Source: Spirosoma luteum DSM 19990
GTDB lineage: Bacteria > Bacteroidota > Bacteroidia > Cytophagales > Spirosomataceae
Assembly: GCF_000374065.1 (NCBI RefSeq)
Contig: NZ_KB893290.1
Coordinates: 76,979-140,978 of the forward strand
Reading direction: 5' to 3'
DNA: 64,000 nucleotides
A model generated the notes under the pieces. The model was not told the origin of the DNA and did not search any database. It was given only the letters and a program-made list of their open reading frames with translations. Position numbers and translations under genes: made by a program. Of the stretch, positions 34,397 to 43,981 are shown piece by piece. Positions within the stretch are counted from its first letter, which is position 1. The number at the start of each line of letters is the position of its first letter.

Positions 34397-36139
34397 ATGA
34401 AAAAACTCCCCCTGCTTTTATTAGCCCTCTTTTTGACAGCCTGCCAGCAGGATACTGCCGAAACACAATCGAAGGAAACACCCCCCACTCCAACGCCAAC
34501 CGACTTTATTGAAGAGCTCTGGTACAAAAACAGCCTTGTTTATAGTGTAGACGTGGAGGTTTTCAAAGACTCCAATAAGGATGGTGTTGGTGATTTTAGA
34601 GGCCTCACCAATCAACTCGGTTACCTGAAGAAACTGGGTGTTGAAACGATCTGGCTGGCGCCTTTTCAACCAACGCCCAATAGAGACGACGGGTACGACA
34701 TCGCCGATTTTTATAGCGTCGATTCGCGCCTGGGAACGGATCAGGATTTCGACACTTTCATGAAGCAGGCCAGCCAGCAGGGTATGCGGGTCATTATGGA
34801 TCTGGTTACGAACCATACCTCCGACCAGCATCCGTGGTTTCAGCAGGCCCGAAAACGGGCCGATTCGCCCTATCGCTCCTGGTACGTCTGGTCAAAGGAA
34901 AGGCCCAAAAAATGGGATAAAGGGATGGTATTTCCGGGGGTGCAAAAACAAGTCTGGTCCTTCGATAAACAGGCCGGTGACTATTTCTACCACCGCTTCT
35001 ACGACTTCCAGCCCGACCTGAATATGCAGAATCCGGCCGTGCAGCGGGAGATGCGAAAAATTATCCGGCATTGGCTGGATAAAGGCGTTGCTGGCTTTCG
35101 GGTAGATGCGGTACCCTTCCTGATTGAAATAGCCACTCCCGATTTTGACCCGGAAAATCCGGAACACCAGTTTGATATAATTACCCAGTTGCATCAGTAC
35201 ATTCAGTGGCACAAACGGGATGCTATCCTGCTGGGGGAAGCCAATGTTGCCCCCGACGAACAGAAACCTTATTTTGGGAAAGATGGGCAGAACATGCAGA
35301 CGATGTTCAACTTTTTTGCCAATCAGCACCTGTTCTACGCCCTGGCTACCGGCGAAACTAAGCTACTGCGAAAAGCCCTGGAGGATACCAAAGACATACC
35401 CCCTACGGCGCAATGGGCGCATTTCCTGCGAAACCACGATGAAATTGATCTGGGTAGGCTGAGCGATTCGGAACGGCGTAAAGTATACGACCGCATGGGG
35501 GCCGATACAACCATGCAACTCTACGACCGGGGCATTCGTCGCCGACTGGCTCCCATGCTGGGCGACCCCCGTCTGGTCGAAATGGCTTATAGTCTGCTAT
35601 TCTCGTTGCCCGGCATGCCCGTTATCCGATACGGAGAGGAAATCGGTATGGGCGACGACCTGTCCCTGAAGGAGCGCCTGTCTATCCGAACGCCCATGCA
35701 ATGGTCGGGTGGACTCAATGGCGGCTTTTCGGAAGCGGCAAAACCAGTGCGGCCCGTCATTAGCCGGGGCCCCTACCGGTATCCGGTGGTGAATGTGGCC
35801 GCTCAACAGGCAGATTCAACGTCTTTACTGAACCAGATTACCCGGTTCGCTCACCTCCGAAAACAGTGTCCCGAAATTGGCTGGGGAAAGTGGAAACTGC
35901 TGGACACGGGTTCAGAGCATGTGCTGGCTATTCAGTATAGCTGGAAAGGGAAATCATTAGTCATGGTTCATAATTTCAGTTCCGAACCCCAGCAATGCCA
36001 GCTAACGACGGGCCTGAAATCCGGCAGTTCACTGGTTAGCCTGACGACCAACAAGACCAGTCGGGCAGGCGCTAACGGCGTATACCAGGTTCCGCTGGCA
36101 GGCTATGGCTACAGTTGGTACCGGTTACAACGTGATTAG
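34397..36139 (+). CDS. GH13 alpha-amylase family protein (trehalose synthase-like), lipoprotein
   Basis: 580 residues from the chosen ATG, which gives a lipoprotein signal MKKLPLLLLALFLTAC with Cys16; earlier in-frame starts (34253, 34388) give no better leader. The GH13 regions are DLVTNH (135-140), GFRVDAVPF with nucleophile Asp237, LLGEANV with acid Glu281, and RNHDE with Asp348. The early WYKNSLVYSVDVEVFKDSN and DGVGDFRGLTNQLGYLKKLG fit the trehalose-synthase/alpha-glucosidase group. It probably acts on maltose-like or alpha-glucan substrates in the periplasm. Trehalose synthases are normally cytoplasmic, so the lipoprotein form is notable. Confidence 0.9.
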   Translation: MKKLPLLLLALFLTACQQDTAETQSKETPPTPTPTDFIEELWYKNSLVYSVDVEVFKDSNKDGVGDFRGLTNQLGYLKKLGVETIWLAPFQPTPNRDDGYDIADFYSVDSRLGTDQDFDTFMKQASQQGMRVIMDLVTNHTSDQHPWFQQARKRADSPYRSWYVWSKERPKKWDKGMVFPGVQKQVWSFDKQAGDYFYHRFYDFQPDLNMQNPAVQREMRKIIRHWLDKGVAGFRVDAVPFLIEIATPDFDPENPEHQFDIITQLHQYIQWHKRDAILLGEANVAPDEQKPYFGKDGQNMQTMFNFFANQHLFYALATGETKLLRKALEDTKDIPPTAQWAHFLRNHDEIDLGRLSDSERRKVYDRMGADTTMQLYDRGIRRRLAPMLGDPRLVEMAYSLLFSLPGMPVIRYGEEIGMGDDLSLKERLSIRTPMQWSGGLNGGFSEAAKPVRPVISRGPYRYPVVNVAAQQADSTSLLNQITRFAHLRKQCPEIGWGKWKLLDTGSEHVLAIQYSWKGKSLVMVHNFSSEPQQCQLTTGLKSGSSLVSLTTNKTSRAGANGVYQVPLAGYGYSWYRLQRD

Positions 36140-36363
36140 TTACCCAGTAAGGTTACACACCGGTCAAATCAATCACTGAACGGGCTGAAACGAACCGTTC
36201 CCGCTTCTCCGGTTTACCTGTCCGGAAAGTTAATTCCCGGATATAGCTTGCCACGCCATCACAAAATAAACAGCGACGACCCAAAACTGTGAATAAGGCG
36301 TTAACTTGACCCGGATTTACGGTAGGTAAGTCACTAAAATCTCATTCTAAATCTCGTACAACA

Positions 36364-36741
36364 ATGAAAAAAATCGGTATGCTTTTCGTCGTTTTATTCC
36401 TGGGCATTGCCAGTAACGGCTTTTCACAAACCACTCCAACCACTGACTTTTTTGCCGGGAAATGGGAAATTTCGATTGCCGGAACCCCCAATGGCGATGT
36501 GAAACTGGTAACCGATCTGGTTCGGAAAGATGGCAAACTCACCGGCGAACTGACGGATGCGGTCGATGCCACCAAGCCCAAAATGGCCATTACTAAAATA
36601 GAGGAGAACGGCGACAAACTGGCCATCTCCTTTGATTCGCCCCAGGCGGCCGATTTAACATTAAACCTGACGAAGGTGGATGCGGATACCCTCAAAGGGG
36701 AGGTGTACAACTTCGACGCGGTTGCCAAACGGGTGAAATAA
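36364..36741 (+). CDS. Small secreted protein, unknown function
   Basis: 125 residues. Signal peptide MKKIGMLFVVLFLGIASNGF with cleavage near FSQ. The mature part (FFAGKWEISIAGTPNGDVKL, KDGKLTGELTD, TLNLTKVDADTLKGEVY) looks like a small beta-barrel of lipocalin type. Similar short proteins are common in Spirosoma-like genomes with no known role. No Cys is present. It is preceded by 224 bases without a gene. Confidence 0.75.
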   Translation: MKKIGMLFVVLFLGIASNGFSQTTPTTDFFAGKWEISIAGTPNGDVKLVTDLVRKDGKLTGELTDAVDATKPKMAITKIEENGDKLAISFDSPQAADLTLNLTKVDADTLKGEVYNFDAVAKRVK

Positions 36742-36846
36742 GCAGTAACAGCTCGTTCGCTATCAAAGCTGGAGGGGCGCCGTAAAACTGCCTTCCTGCT
36801 CATGTTCCAACTCATTTGAGGATCTGTTGTATTACCAAATCGAATC

Positions 36847-36897
36847 GTGTCTCATCAGTCATGCTGCGCTTAAACGCCCGAATCCCTGATGAGACAC
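36847..36897. other. Stem-loop between the small secreted protein and GHMP kinase genes
   Basis: GTGTCTCATCAG (36847-36858) pairs with CTGATGAGACAC (36886-36897) across a 27-base loop. It may end the upstream transcript or mark the leader of the kinase gene. No T-run follows. Confidence 0.35.
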
Positions 36898-36953
36898 GGC
36901 CATTTGCGGTAAAGAGTGTATGTTCGTCGTCCATTTAGCGCATTTCAACCCCC

Positions 36954-38078
36954 ATGATTAACCCCGCCATTACGGCATCGACACCCGGCCGCATCTGTCT
37001 ATTCGGCGAACATCAGGACTACCTGGGTCTGCCCGTCATTGCGGCCGCTATCTCCTGCCGCATTCAGATCACCGCCGTACGTACGGCCGGACAGCGGGTT
37101 CATCTGAACCTGCCGGATATTAGTCACTCCGAACAGTTTGATCTGACTGCGTTACCACTCCCCTACCAGCACGACCGCGACTACTTCCGCAGTGCCATCA
37201 ACGTACTGGCCCGCACCGGGTTTCGGTTCAGTGCGGGTATTGACGGCGAGGTGCGGGGAAATATCCCCATCAATGCGGGTACGTCGAGTTCGTCGGCCCT
37301 GCTGATTACCTGGCTCAGCGTGCTAACCCAACTGGCCGACAACCCACAGCAGCTCCCCCCCGAACAACTGGCCGAACTGGCCTACCGGGCCGAGGTGCTG
37401 GAGTTTGGCGAACCGGGTGGCATGATGGACCACTATTCAACCGCCGTCGGCGGTGTCATCTACCTGGAATCACAACCCGCCATTCACCTCGAAACCTACC
37501 ACCCGACCCTCGGTACGTTCGTGCTCGGAAATTCGCAGGACCCCAAAGACACCATTGGTATTCTGGGCCGGGTAAAATACGGTATGTTACGGATTGCCAA
37601 ACAGTTGACCGAACTTACTCCCGCTTTCTCTCTGCAAACCACGCCCATCACGGCGATTTCAGAATACCGGGATATCCTGCCAAAAGACGATTATATCCTG
37701 CTGAAAGGAACACTGGCCAACCGGGATCTGCTGCGGGAAGCCCTCACGTTGCTCCGGGCAACTGATGATTTACCGCTGGACGATGCGCAGTTCGGGCGGT
37801 TACTCACCGAACACCACGCCAATCTGCGCGATGCCCAGCGCATTTCGACCCCAAAAATTGACCGGATGCTCGATGCCGCCCTGGGAGCCGGGGCGTTGGG
37901 CGGCAAAATAAACGGTTCGGGTGGGGGAGGCTGCATGTTTGCCTACGCCCCCAAAAATGCCGAACAGGTTGCCGAAGCCATCGAACGGGAAGGCGGACGC
38001 GCTTACATTGTCTCGGTCGATATGGGCACGACCACCGAAAACTACTCCCCCGTTATGCGGGAATCGGTCAATGAGTGA
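36954..38078 (+). CDS. GHMP kinase, galactokinase-like
   Basis: 374 residues. The N-terminal STPGRICLFGEHQDYLGLPV is close to the galactokinase signature GRxNLIGEHxDY. PINAGTSSSSALLITW is the GHMP ATP-binding loop, and GALGGKINGSGGGGCMFAYA is motif 3. It phosphorylates a sugar or related alcohol with ATP in the cytoplasm. The RICLFGEH variant and short loops mean the substrate need not be galactose; no gal genes adjoin. It is convergent with the ogt-type gene. Confidence 0.87.
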   Translation: MINPAITASTPGRICLFGEHQDYLGLPVIAAAISCRIQITAVRTAGQRVHLNLPDISHSEQFDLTALPLPYQHDRDYFRSAINVLARTGFRFSAGIDGEVRGNIPINAGTSSSSALLITWLSVLTQLADNPQQLPPEQLAELAYRAEVLEFGEPGGMMDHYSTAVGGVIYLESQPAIHLETYHPTLGTFVLGNSQDPKDTIGILGRVKYGMLRIAKQLTELTPAFSLQTTPITAISEYRDILPKDDYILLKGTLANRDLLREALTLLRATDDLPLDDAQFGRLLTEHHANLRDAQRISTPKIDRMLDAALGAGALGGKINGSGGGGCMFAYAPKNAEQVAEAIEREGGRAYIVSVDMGTTTENYSPVMRESVNE

Positions 38079-38119
38079 GTCAGCAGGTTTTTCTGTTAGG
38101 ATGGGCCAAACATACCGTG

Positions 38120-38623
38120 TTAAAACAAGGATAGCTGCGTTGACCGGGCGAAGGCACCTTCGTGCTCCAGCAGCCACTGCTTGCGCCAGAGCCCACCGGC
38201 ATAGCCCGTCAGTGAGCCGTCGGAGCCGATGATGCGGTGGCAGGGCGCCACAATCCAGAGGGGGTTACGGCCATTGGCAGCCGCCACGGCCCGAATCGCT
38301 TTTTCGTCGCCAATCTGCCGGGACAGAGCCAGGTATGATACGGTGGTGCCGAACGGTACATCGAGTAACGCCCGCCAAACGGTTTGCTGGAAGGTCGTCC
38401 CTACGGGATTGAGTCGAAAATCGAACGTTTGACGCGTCCCGGCAAAATAGGCCATCAGTTGTTCGACCGCCTGCCGAACCGGGTTATCGAGCAGGCTATC
38501 GGGCGACATATCCAGTATCTCGCTGTACGTAGGGGTATCCGTGCAGGAAATCTTAGCAATGCCCTCGGCATCGCCGGTAATCCGAACCAGGCCGAGGGGT
38601 GAATCAAAAATGGTGGTTGTCAT
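38120..38623 (-). CDS. ogt: Methylated-DNA--[protein]-cysteine S-methyltransferase
   Basis: 167 residues, the size of Ogt/MGMT. TTFQQTVWRALLDVPFGTTV, the DNA-binding AVAAANGRNP helix and IVAPCHRIIGSDGSLTGYAG with acceptor Cys128 are all present. It removes O6-alkyl groups from guanine in one suicide reaction. No Ada-type regulator domain is attached. Confidence 0.95.
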   Translation of the reverse strand: MTTTIFDSPLGLVRITGDAEGIAKISCTDTPTYSEILDMSPDSLLDNPVRQAVEQLMAYFAGTRQTFDFRLNPVGTTFQQTVWRALLDVPFGTTVSYLALSRQIGDEKAIRAVAAANGRNPLWIVAPCHRIIGSDGSLTGYAGGLWRKQWLLEHEGAFARSTQLSLF

Positions 38624-38730
38624 TTCGCTGGTCAGCTATTCCTTATTGACCCGTTCCTATTATTACCGCAAATTAACCGATTAACGGACAAAAGGCGGGT
38701 AGTTTTGATAATGAATCAGCGGCATTTCGG

Positions 38731-40566
38731 CTAGGCTATCCCTAATTCAATACAAGACACGGTTATGGGTTGTTTACCCGCATTTTCTACCACAATTTCA
38801 TTCCAGCCGTCCCGTATCAATGCCACGGGAAAGTGGTAATTATACCCGACGTGTTCTTTGGTAAAATGCGTAAGCGGTCCGCAGGGGAAAAGGAGTTTTT
38901 CGACACAGTCACGCTTTGTCAGGGGCCAGGTGCCATTGAAGGAAACGGCTAAAATGGTCACGTCGTCGGCTGCGCTGGTGATAATCTGAATGGTCAGTGC
39001 CAGCCCCGATGAGTCTGGTTCGGCGCACATCGCGACGGTGAAGGCGTGGTGCGCATTAAATTCCAGGGTCACCGGGAGTTGAGCCGGTAAATCATAGGGA
39101 ATCATATTTGAATTCCGCCCGCCAATACCAAAGGAGTAGTGTTTGGGTTGCCCCCGCAACGAATCCAGTTTATCGATGTCCCGCATCGACGAATAATCGG
39201 CTCGCAGGTCCGGTAGGCGGGGTGCGTCTGTACTGTAAAAGTTGAACCATTCGATACCATCAGCTCCCATGGCCAGTTTCCCGGCGGCATTGCCCCGCAT
39301 CAGTTCAGGGCTGGCCGACAGGTAGCGCATCGGCAGGGTCTGGTCGCGTACAGGGTCCATCGTCGGCAGATTATTTACCCCGTCTTCAATGACACCGTAG
39401 ATAGCCACCCGGTTTCCAACCTGCGCCCGAAGCGCGTCGTGGGGCATATCCCAGGTCGTACACCAGAACCCCGACGGGCTGATAAAGTCGATAATTCCTT
39501 CCTGGCAGAGGGTTACAACGTCCAGCCCGATGCTTTTCAGGATACCCAGCCGACCCGGTATGTGCAGCCCCAACGGATAGGGTCGCCCGTTCTTTTTGGC
39601 CTGCCGTTCCGTCAGGGCGCGAATCTGACGAAACCAGTCGGTCATCATGGCGAGCGTTTGGGCCGACGCATTGGGTTCGCAGCAGAGCGGATTTCGCCAC
39701 CAGTCCAGTTCCAGCCCGTCGAAGTCATACTCCTCGACAACCTCCCGAATTTGGGCGAACATAAAGTCACGGACTTCCTGCTTCTCATAATTAAGTCCCT
39801 GCCGGGTTGGCAGATTATACAGCCCATACGAATAGTTTTTGAGTCGCATTTCGGGCTGTTTGAGCAGGGGTACGTTGTAAAAACTGCCCGCTGCGTTGGT
39901 CGAACCGTGCATATCGTTCATGCGGATGCTGACCCAGGGGGCAATTTTCTGTTCCCGACAGGCGACAGTCGTTTCTGCCAGCCAGTCTACCCCGACATCG
40001 AGCAAGTCCTGATACTGATTCATGAACGGCATAATCGAATCGATAAACGCTTCTTCTTCGGCCGGTTTCTTAGCCCCCACACAAACGGCGTGACCACGAA
40101 AGAAATCCCGGTCGCCCCGCTTATAGCCATCCAGAATACTCGGCATGGTGCGGCTGGGGTACCAGGCCCGGGATGCATTGGCGTTGATAACAAATGTGTC
40201 GATGCCTGAGCCTGCCAGCATCGCTACGTAGCGGTGAATAGCCTTTGCAGAAAACGGTCCTCCTTCGGGCTTGGGTTTGGCGTTCAGCTTACCCGTTCGG
40301 GTGTTGGTTACCGTTTTCAGAGTAACATCCTCGGGCAGCCACAATTCAGGATTGTAAAAATAAACGCAGGTATCCCCATTGAACAGGTTGCGGTGCATCC
40401 CGACAACCGGATTCGGTACCCCTGCCGCAGCATCACTCCCGGGGCCAGGCGTAACGACGCCGGGTGCCGCGCTGGATGAACCAGGTAACAGGGCTGTTCC
40501 CGCCACGCCCGCCAATGTTTTACGTAAAAACTGCCGCCGGGATTTCAGGTATTTTTTACCACTCAC
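38731..40566 (-). CDS. Tat-exported glycoside-hydrolase-like (TIM-barrel) protein
   Basis: 611 residues. A twin-arginine signal SRRQFLRKTLAGVAG is followed by a Gly/Ala/Pro linker. The body resembles family-10-like hydrolase folds (DUF187/GHL10 type): GSGIDTFVINANASRAWYPS, the motif YDFDGLELDWWRNP with likely catalytic acidic residues, GLHIPGRLG and GADGIEWFNFYSTDA. The last 100 residues form a beta-rich accessory domain (FHFPVALIRDGWNEIVVENA-like). Substrate is unknown. It would act folded in the periplasm. It is the last gene of a one-strand group with an MFS permease, an esterase and an alcohol dehydrogenase. Confidence 0.75.
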   Translation of the reverse strand: MSGKKYLKSRRQFLRKTLAGVAGTALLPGSSSAAPGVVTPGPGSDAAAGVPNPVVGMHRNLFNGDTCVYFYNPELWLPEDVTLKTVTNTRTGKLNAKPKPEGGPFSAKAIHRYVAMLAGSGIDTFVINANASRAWYPSRTMPSILDGYKRGDRDFFRGHAVCVGAKKPAEEEAFIDSIMPFMNQYQDLLDVGVDWLAETTVACREQKIAPWVSIRMNDMHGSTNAAGSFYNVPLLKQPEMRLKNYSYGLYNLPTRQGLNYEKQEVRDFMFAQIREVVEEYDFDGLELDWWRNPLCCEPNASAQTLAMMTDWFRQIRALTERQAKKNGRPYPLGLHIPGRLGILKSIGLDVVTLCQEGIIDFISPSGFWCTTWDMPHDALRAQVGNRVAIYGVIEDGVNNLPTMDPVRDQTLPMRYLSASPELMRGNAAGKLAMGADGIEWFNFYSTDAPRLPDLRADYSSMRDIDKLDSLRGQPKHYSFGIGGRNSNMIPYDLPAQLPVTLEFNAHHAFTVAMCAEPDSSGLALTIQIITSAADDVTILAVSFNGTWPLTKRDCVEKLLFPCGPLTHFTKEHVGYNYHFPVALIRDGWNEIVVENAGKQPITVSCIELGIA

Positions 40567-40597
40567 TACACAGTAACGTAAAGCTTTGATTATTCTT

Positions 40598-40664
40598 TGT
40601 CATTCCGACGACAGGAGGAATCTCAGGCATCCCACTTGAGATTCCTCCTGTCGTCGGAATGACA
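40598..40664. repeat. Inverted repeat, TGTCAT...ATCTC family, copy B
   Basis: Perfect 28-base arms (40598-40625 and 40637-40664) around an 11-base centre. Each arm has TGTC, ATTCC, a 10-base loop, GGAAT and CTC. It lies between the MFS gene stop and the start of the Tat-exported protein gene. Confidence 0.85.
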
Positions 40665-40719
40665 GAAATCGCACGTTTTATGAGGCCCTATCTGGGCAAT
40701 AAACTCCCATACCCCGCCC

Positions 40720-41982
40720 CTATACTACGCCTGCCGTTTCCGGCTTGGGGCGGATGCGATACAGGATACCGGCACACACCACCATCAGGACGGCGGCAAC
40801 CTGAAACAGACTACTTACGTCGATGTGCCGGTCCCGGAGCACCCCACCCGCGTAAATACCCACTCCGCCCACAATACAACTGAATAAATTGAGGATTCCG
40901 TACCCCGTTGCCCGGTACCGCTCGTCGGTCACCAGGCAGAGAATGGGCATCATGTTGGCATCGCTGAACATGCGGGTGAAGGCGTAGACCACAAAGCCGA
41001 TGATGGCGATTGGCAATACAGTCGTTACACTGGCCAGAAAAACACTGGGCGCGGCTATCAACAGGCCAATGGCGGGTAACAGCAGCCGGGCGCGGGGATT
41101 GGTCCGACTCCAGCGGTCGGCCAGCGCGCCCCCCAGCAATACCCCAACCAGGGCCGTTGTCTGAACGTACCCCGTGGCGTACAGACCCGCTTCTGCCTGC
41201 GACAGTTGAAAGTGTTCCTGGTAATAAGTAGGCAACCAGCCGATAACAAGCCAGCCCACCATCCCCAAAAAACCCCAGAAGAGCAGGGCCAGCACGAATG
41301 TTCCGCGACTGAACAGATTTTTCACTGCCGATGCAAAATGAACGCTGTTTTTTGGTGTGTCCGAAACGGCGGACACCGGACTCAACGGCGCATCGTTCAA
41401 GAAGAAAACCAGTATCAGGGCATACGCAATGCCCACAATGCCAAAAATCCGAAAGGGACTGTTCCAGGTATTGTCCTGCGCCAGCCAGCCACCCACGAAC
41501 CCCAGGCTCTGCCCCAGCATCATCCCGCCAATGTGAATGCCCGTTGCCAGCGAACGGGTGCTGCCGCGGTGATAATCGACAATCAGGGCCAGCGCGGCCG
41601 GAATGTAGCAGGCTTCGCTTACGCCCATCAACAGGCGCGTTACCAGCAACTCGCCGAAGGTTGTGGAATAGGCAGTCAGTAGGGTAACGGCCGACCAGAT
41701 GAAGAGACTGCCAATAATGACCCGGCTTCGGCTGAACCGGTCCGCCAGAAAACCCGCCATCGGGCTCAATAGTCCGTAGGTCCATAAAAACACCGCCGTT
41801 AGTAACCCAAACTGGGTATCGGTCATGGGAATAGCCTCCACAATGGAACCGCGCATGGTGGTGATCATGACCCGGTCGAGGTAGTTCAGCATGCCCACGA
41901 TGAAAAGCAGCCCCACCACCAGCCAGGCCCGCGACAGTAATCCGGGTTCAGCAGTGGTAGTAGTGACTTGGGTGGGTGTCAT
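40720..41982 (-). CDS. MFS transporter, ACS-type (organic anion symporter)
   Basis: 420 residues with twelve predicted transmembrane helices. WLVVGLLFIVGMLNYLDRVM opens helix 1 with the ACS-type NYLDR motif. GFLADRFSRSRVIIGS is the MFS loop 2-3 signature, and LLMGVSEACYIPAALALI follows in helix 4. Relatives import sugar acids such as hexuronates and glucarate, or similar carboxylates, with H+. The neighbouring hydrolase, esterase and dehydrogenase fit a carboxylate or glycoside catabolic role. Confidence 0.9.
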   Translation of the reverse strand: MTPTQVTTTTAEPGLLSRAWLVVGLLFIVGMLNYLDRVMITTMRGSIVEAIPMTDTQFGLLTAVFLWTYGLLSPMAGFLADRFSRSRVIIGSLFIWSAVTLLTAYSTTFGELLVTRLLMGVSEACYIPAALALIVDYHRGSTRSLATGIHIGGMMLGQSLGFVGGWLAQDNTWNSPFRIFGIVGIAYALILVFFLNDAPLSPVSAVSDTPKNSVHFASAVKNLFSRGTFVLALLFWGFLGMVGWLVIGWLPTYYQEHFQLSQAEAGLYATGYVQTTALVGVLLGGALADRWSRTNPRARLLLPAIGLLIAAPSVFLASVTTVLPIAIIGFVVYAFTRMFSDANMMPILCLVTDERYRATGYGILNLFSCIVGGVGIYAGGVLRDRHIDVSSLFQVAAVLMVVCAGILYRIRPKPETAGVV

Positions 41983-42058
41983 AAAACGAGTTTTTATTCT
42001 TGGTGTGCCTTTTGGTAACTACCTGACTAAACTGGCTAACCATTAACCGGCTATAAAA

Positions 42059-42877
42059 TTACCCCATCCACCGATTAAAAAACAGCAGTGCGTCGGTCAG
42101 GTGTTCCTGCCAGTAGGGCCACTCGTGCCCACCCGGATATTCGGTGTACTGGTGGGGAATGCCCTGCTCCGTCAACGCCCGGTGCAGGGTTCGATTGTGT
42201 TCAATGAGCAGGTCGTCCGTACCGCAGTCGAACTGAATGGGTGGTAGCCGGTCCCGGTTTTGCACCATCAGCGCCAGTACCGATTCGTCGGTGGGGTCCG
42301 GTTGCCGGTATTCGCGGAGCGGTTCTTCCGCAAAAAGCGGCATCTGGTTCAGGTCGGTAATGGACGACAGGCCATGCACCGCCCCGAACTGGTCAGGGTA
42401 CTTGGCCGCCAGTCGCAACGCACCGAATCCGCCCATCGACAAACCCGCAATAAATTGCTGAGATGGAAAGCCAGACCGTCGATTTTCGGGCAAAACTTCG
42501 GCGACTGCCTTCGGCACATCGTCCACAATCCAGCGGTCGAAGGTACGCCCGTTGTGCGGCAGGTAGCCACTGCCATCTCCCCAAAGTCCGTCAGACGGCA
42601 TGGCCAGCACCATCGGGCGGATTTGCGCTGTCCGCACCAGCCGGTCGGCGGTTCGGTGGGCACCACCTTTCAGCGACCAGCACCAGTGACTGCCGTACAC
42701 GCCGTGCAGGAGTATGACGAGTGGCAATGGTTCCGTCCCCATCAATTCAGGGGCCGGTAACCAGACGGTAATATCTCCCCTACCCGCCAGATTGGGCGTT
42801 TTCACCGTGATATAGCGCAACCCGTCGTGCTCATAAGCAGGGTCGGATAGTTCGATGGTTCGGAACGGGTTATCCAT
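42059..42877 (-). CDS. Alpha/beta-hydrolase esterase (EstD/PHB-depolymerase-like)
   Basis: 272 residues. The nucleophile elbow is AGLSMGGFG with Ser147. LVILLHGVYGSHWCW forms the oxyanion region, FDCGTDDLLIEHN supplies the acid, and EYPGGHEWPYW the catalytic His. No signal peptide is present, so it is cytoplasmic. It belongs to the esterase-D superfamily, whose members cleave S-formylglutathione, acetyl or feruloyl esters. Its ATG overlaps the stop of the upstream alcohol dehydrogenase as ATGA, so both are made together. Confidence 0.85.
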   Translation of the reverse strand: MDNPFRTIELSDPAYEHDGLRYITVKTPNLAGRGDITVWLPAPELMGTEPLPLVILLHGVYGSHWCWSLKGGAHRTADRLVRTAQIRPMVLAMPSDGLWGDGSGYLPHNGRTFDRWIVDDVPKAVAEVLPENRRSGFPSQQFIAGLSMGGFGALRLAAKYPDQFGAVHGLSSITDLNQMPLFAEEPLREYRQPDPTDESVLALMVQNRDRLPPIQFDCGTDDLLIEHNRTLHRALTEQGIPHQYTEYPGGHEWPYWQEHLTDALLFFNRWMG

Positions 42878-43980
42878 CAGAAAACAAGTACGCCTTTGGC
42901 ATTACGCCCATTGAGCATATCGTCGAAGGCTTCGTTTAACTGGTTCAATGAATACGTCCGGGTCACCAGTTCATCCAATAGCAGGTCGCCTTTCTGGTAG
43001 AGATTCAGTAGAATGGGGATGTCAATTTCCGGACGGCATTTACCGTACAGGGGATTTATGTAGATTTTATCCCACTCGAAGAGGGTCATGTCGATGCTGA
43101 TTTCCTGCTCGATACCACTCACCTGACAGGCCACCCCCGCGTTCCGAACCATGGCCAGCGGCACTGCGCCCAATTCGGGAATGGCCGTACATTCAAACGC
43201 ATAATCGGCTCCCCGGCCACCCGTTAGCTGTTTTACGGCGATGACCGACTGCGTCAGACCCTTGTCGGCCTGGTCAGCCAGCAGGGTGTGGGTGGCTCCG
43301 TACCGGGTGGCCATCTCCAGTCGGGCTGGGTTCACATCCACAGCAATAATCATCCCGGCACCGGCAATGCGGGCACCCTGAATCACATTCAGGCCCACGC
43401 CCCCCGTCCCGACCACCACCACCGATCGACCGGGTTTTACCCGGGCCGCATTGACCACCGACCCCACGCCCGTCATGACGCCACAGCCCACAATAGCCGC
43501 CGACGAGAAAGGTATGGGGACGTTTGTTTTTACCACAGCTGCTTCCCGCACCACGGTAGCCCCCGACATGGTGCCGAGGCTAAACGACCGTTCGATGGGC
43601 TGGCCTTTGTAGGTTGTACGCTCCAGGGCGGCATGGCCCCCACTGACTTTATTGCCAGCCGTAACCGGTGAGTTAATCTCACAGATATGCTGGTTTCCTT
43701 CCAGGCACTGGAAACAGTGACCGCAGGGTATGGCCCAGTTGAGGATAACCGCATCCCCCGGCTTCACCTTCCGAACCAGCGGCCCCACACTCCGAACGAG
43801 GCCCGCTCCTTCGTGGCCCATCACAATGGGTTTCCCCCAGGACAGCGAATCATAGTCCGTATGGCAGATACCGGCGGCCTTCAGTTCCACCAATACTTCG
43901 TCGCCCTGCGGCTCACCTACCTCGATTATGTCAATATCAAAACGTCCGTTTCCGGTGGCAATAGCGGCTTCAACCTGCAT
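42877..43980 (-). CDS. Zinc-dependent alcohol dehydrogenase (class III-like MDR)
   Basis: 367 residues. Catalytic zinc ligands are Cys39 (GICHTD), His56-Glu57 (MGHEGAG) and the Cys in IVGCGVMTGVG. Structural zinc is bound by CGHCFQCLEGNQHIC (Cys86, 89, 92, 100). VVVVGTGGVGLNVIQGAR is the NAD(P) fold. The family oxidises primary or aryl alcohols, or thiol-aldehyde adducts. With a downstream coupled esterase, an aldehyde-adduct pathway like formaldehyde oxidation is possible but unproven. A 14-base tandem repeat lies directly before its start. Confidence 0.9.
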   Translation of the reverse strand: MQVEAAIATGNGRFDIDIIEVGEPQGDEVLVELKAAGICHTDYDSLSWGKPIVMGHEGAGLVRSVGPLVRKVKPGDAVILNWAIPCGHCFQCLEGNQHICEINSPVTAGNKVSGGHAALERTTYKGQPIERSFSLGTMSGATVVREAAVVKTNVPIPFSSAAIVGCGVMTGVGSVVNAARVKPGRSVVVVGTGGVGLNVIQGARIAGAGMIIAVDVNPARLEMATRYGATHTLLADQADKGLTQSVIAVKQLTGGRGADYAFECTAIPELGAVPLAMVRNAGVACQVSGIEQEISIDMTLFEWDKIYINPLYGKCRPEIDIPILLNLYQKGDLLLDELVTRTYSLNQLNEAFDDMLNGRNAKGVLVF

Positions 43981-43981
43981 T

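Noticed and set aside
40811..41785. Open frame of 324 codons on the minus strand
   Set aside because: It is the alternative frame of the MFS transporter gene, with Arg/Gly/Trp-rich composition and no membrane segments.
42059..43980. Glutathione-dependent formaldehyde oxidation operon (adhC/estD)
   Set aside because: The family pairing is suggestive, but the dehydrogenase's catalytic loop is short and no glutathione or formaldehyde gene adjoins, so only the general families are called.
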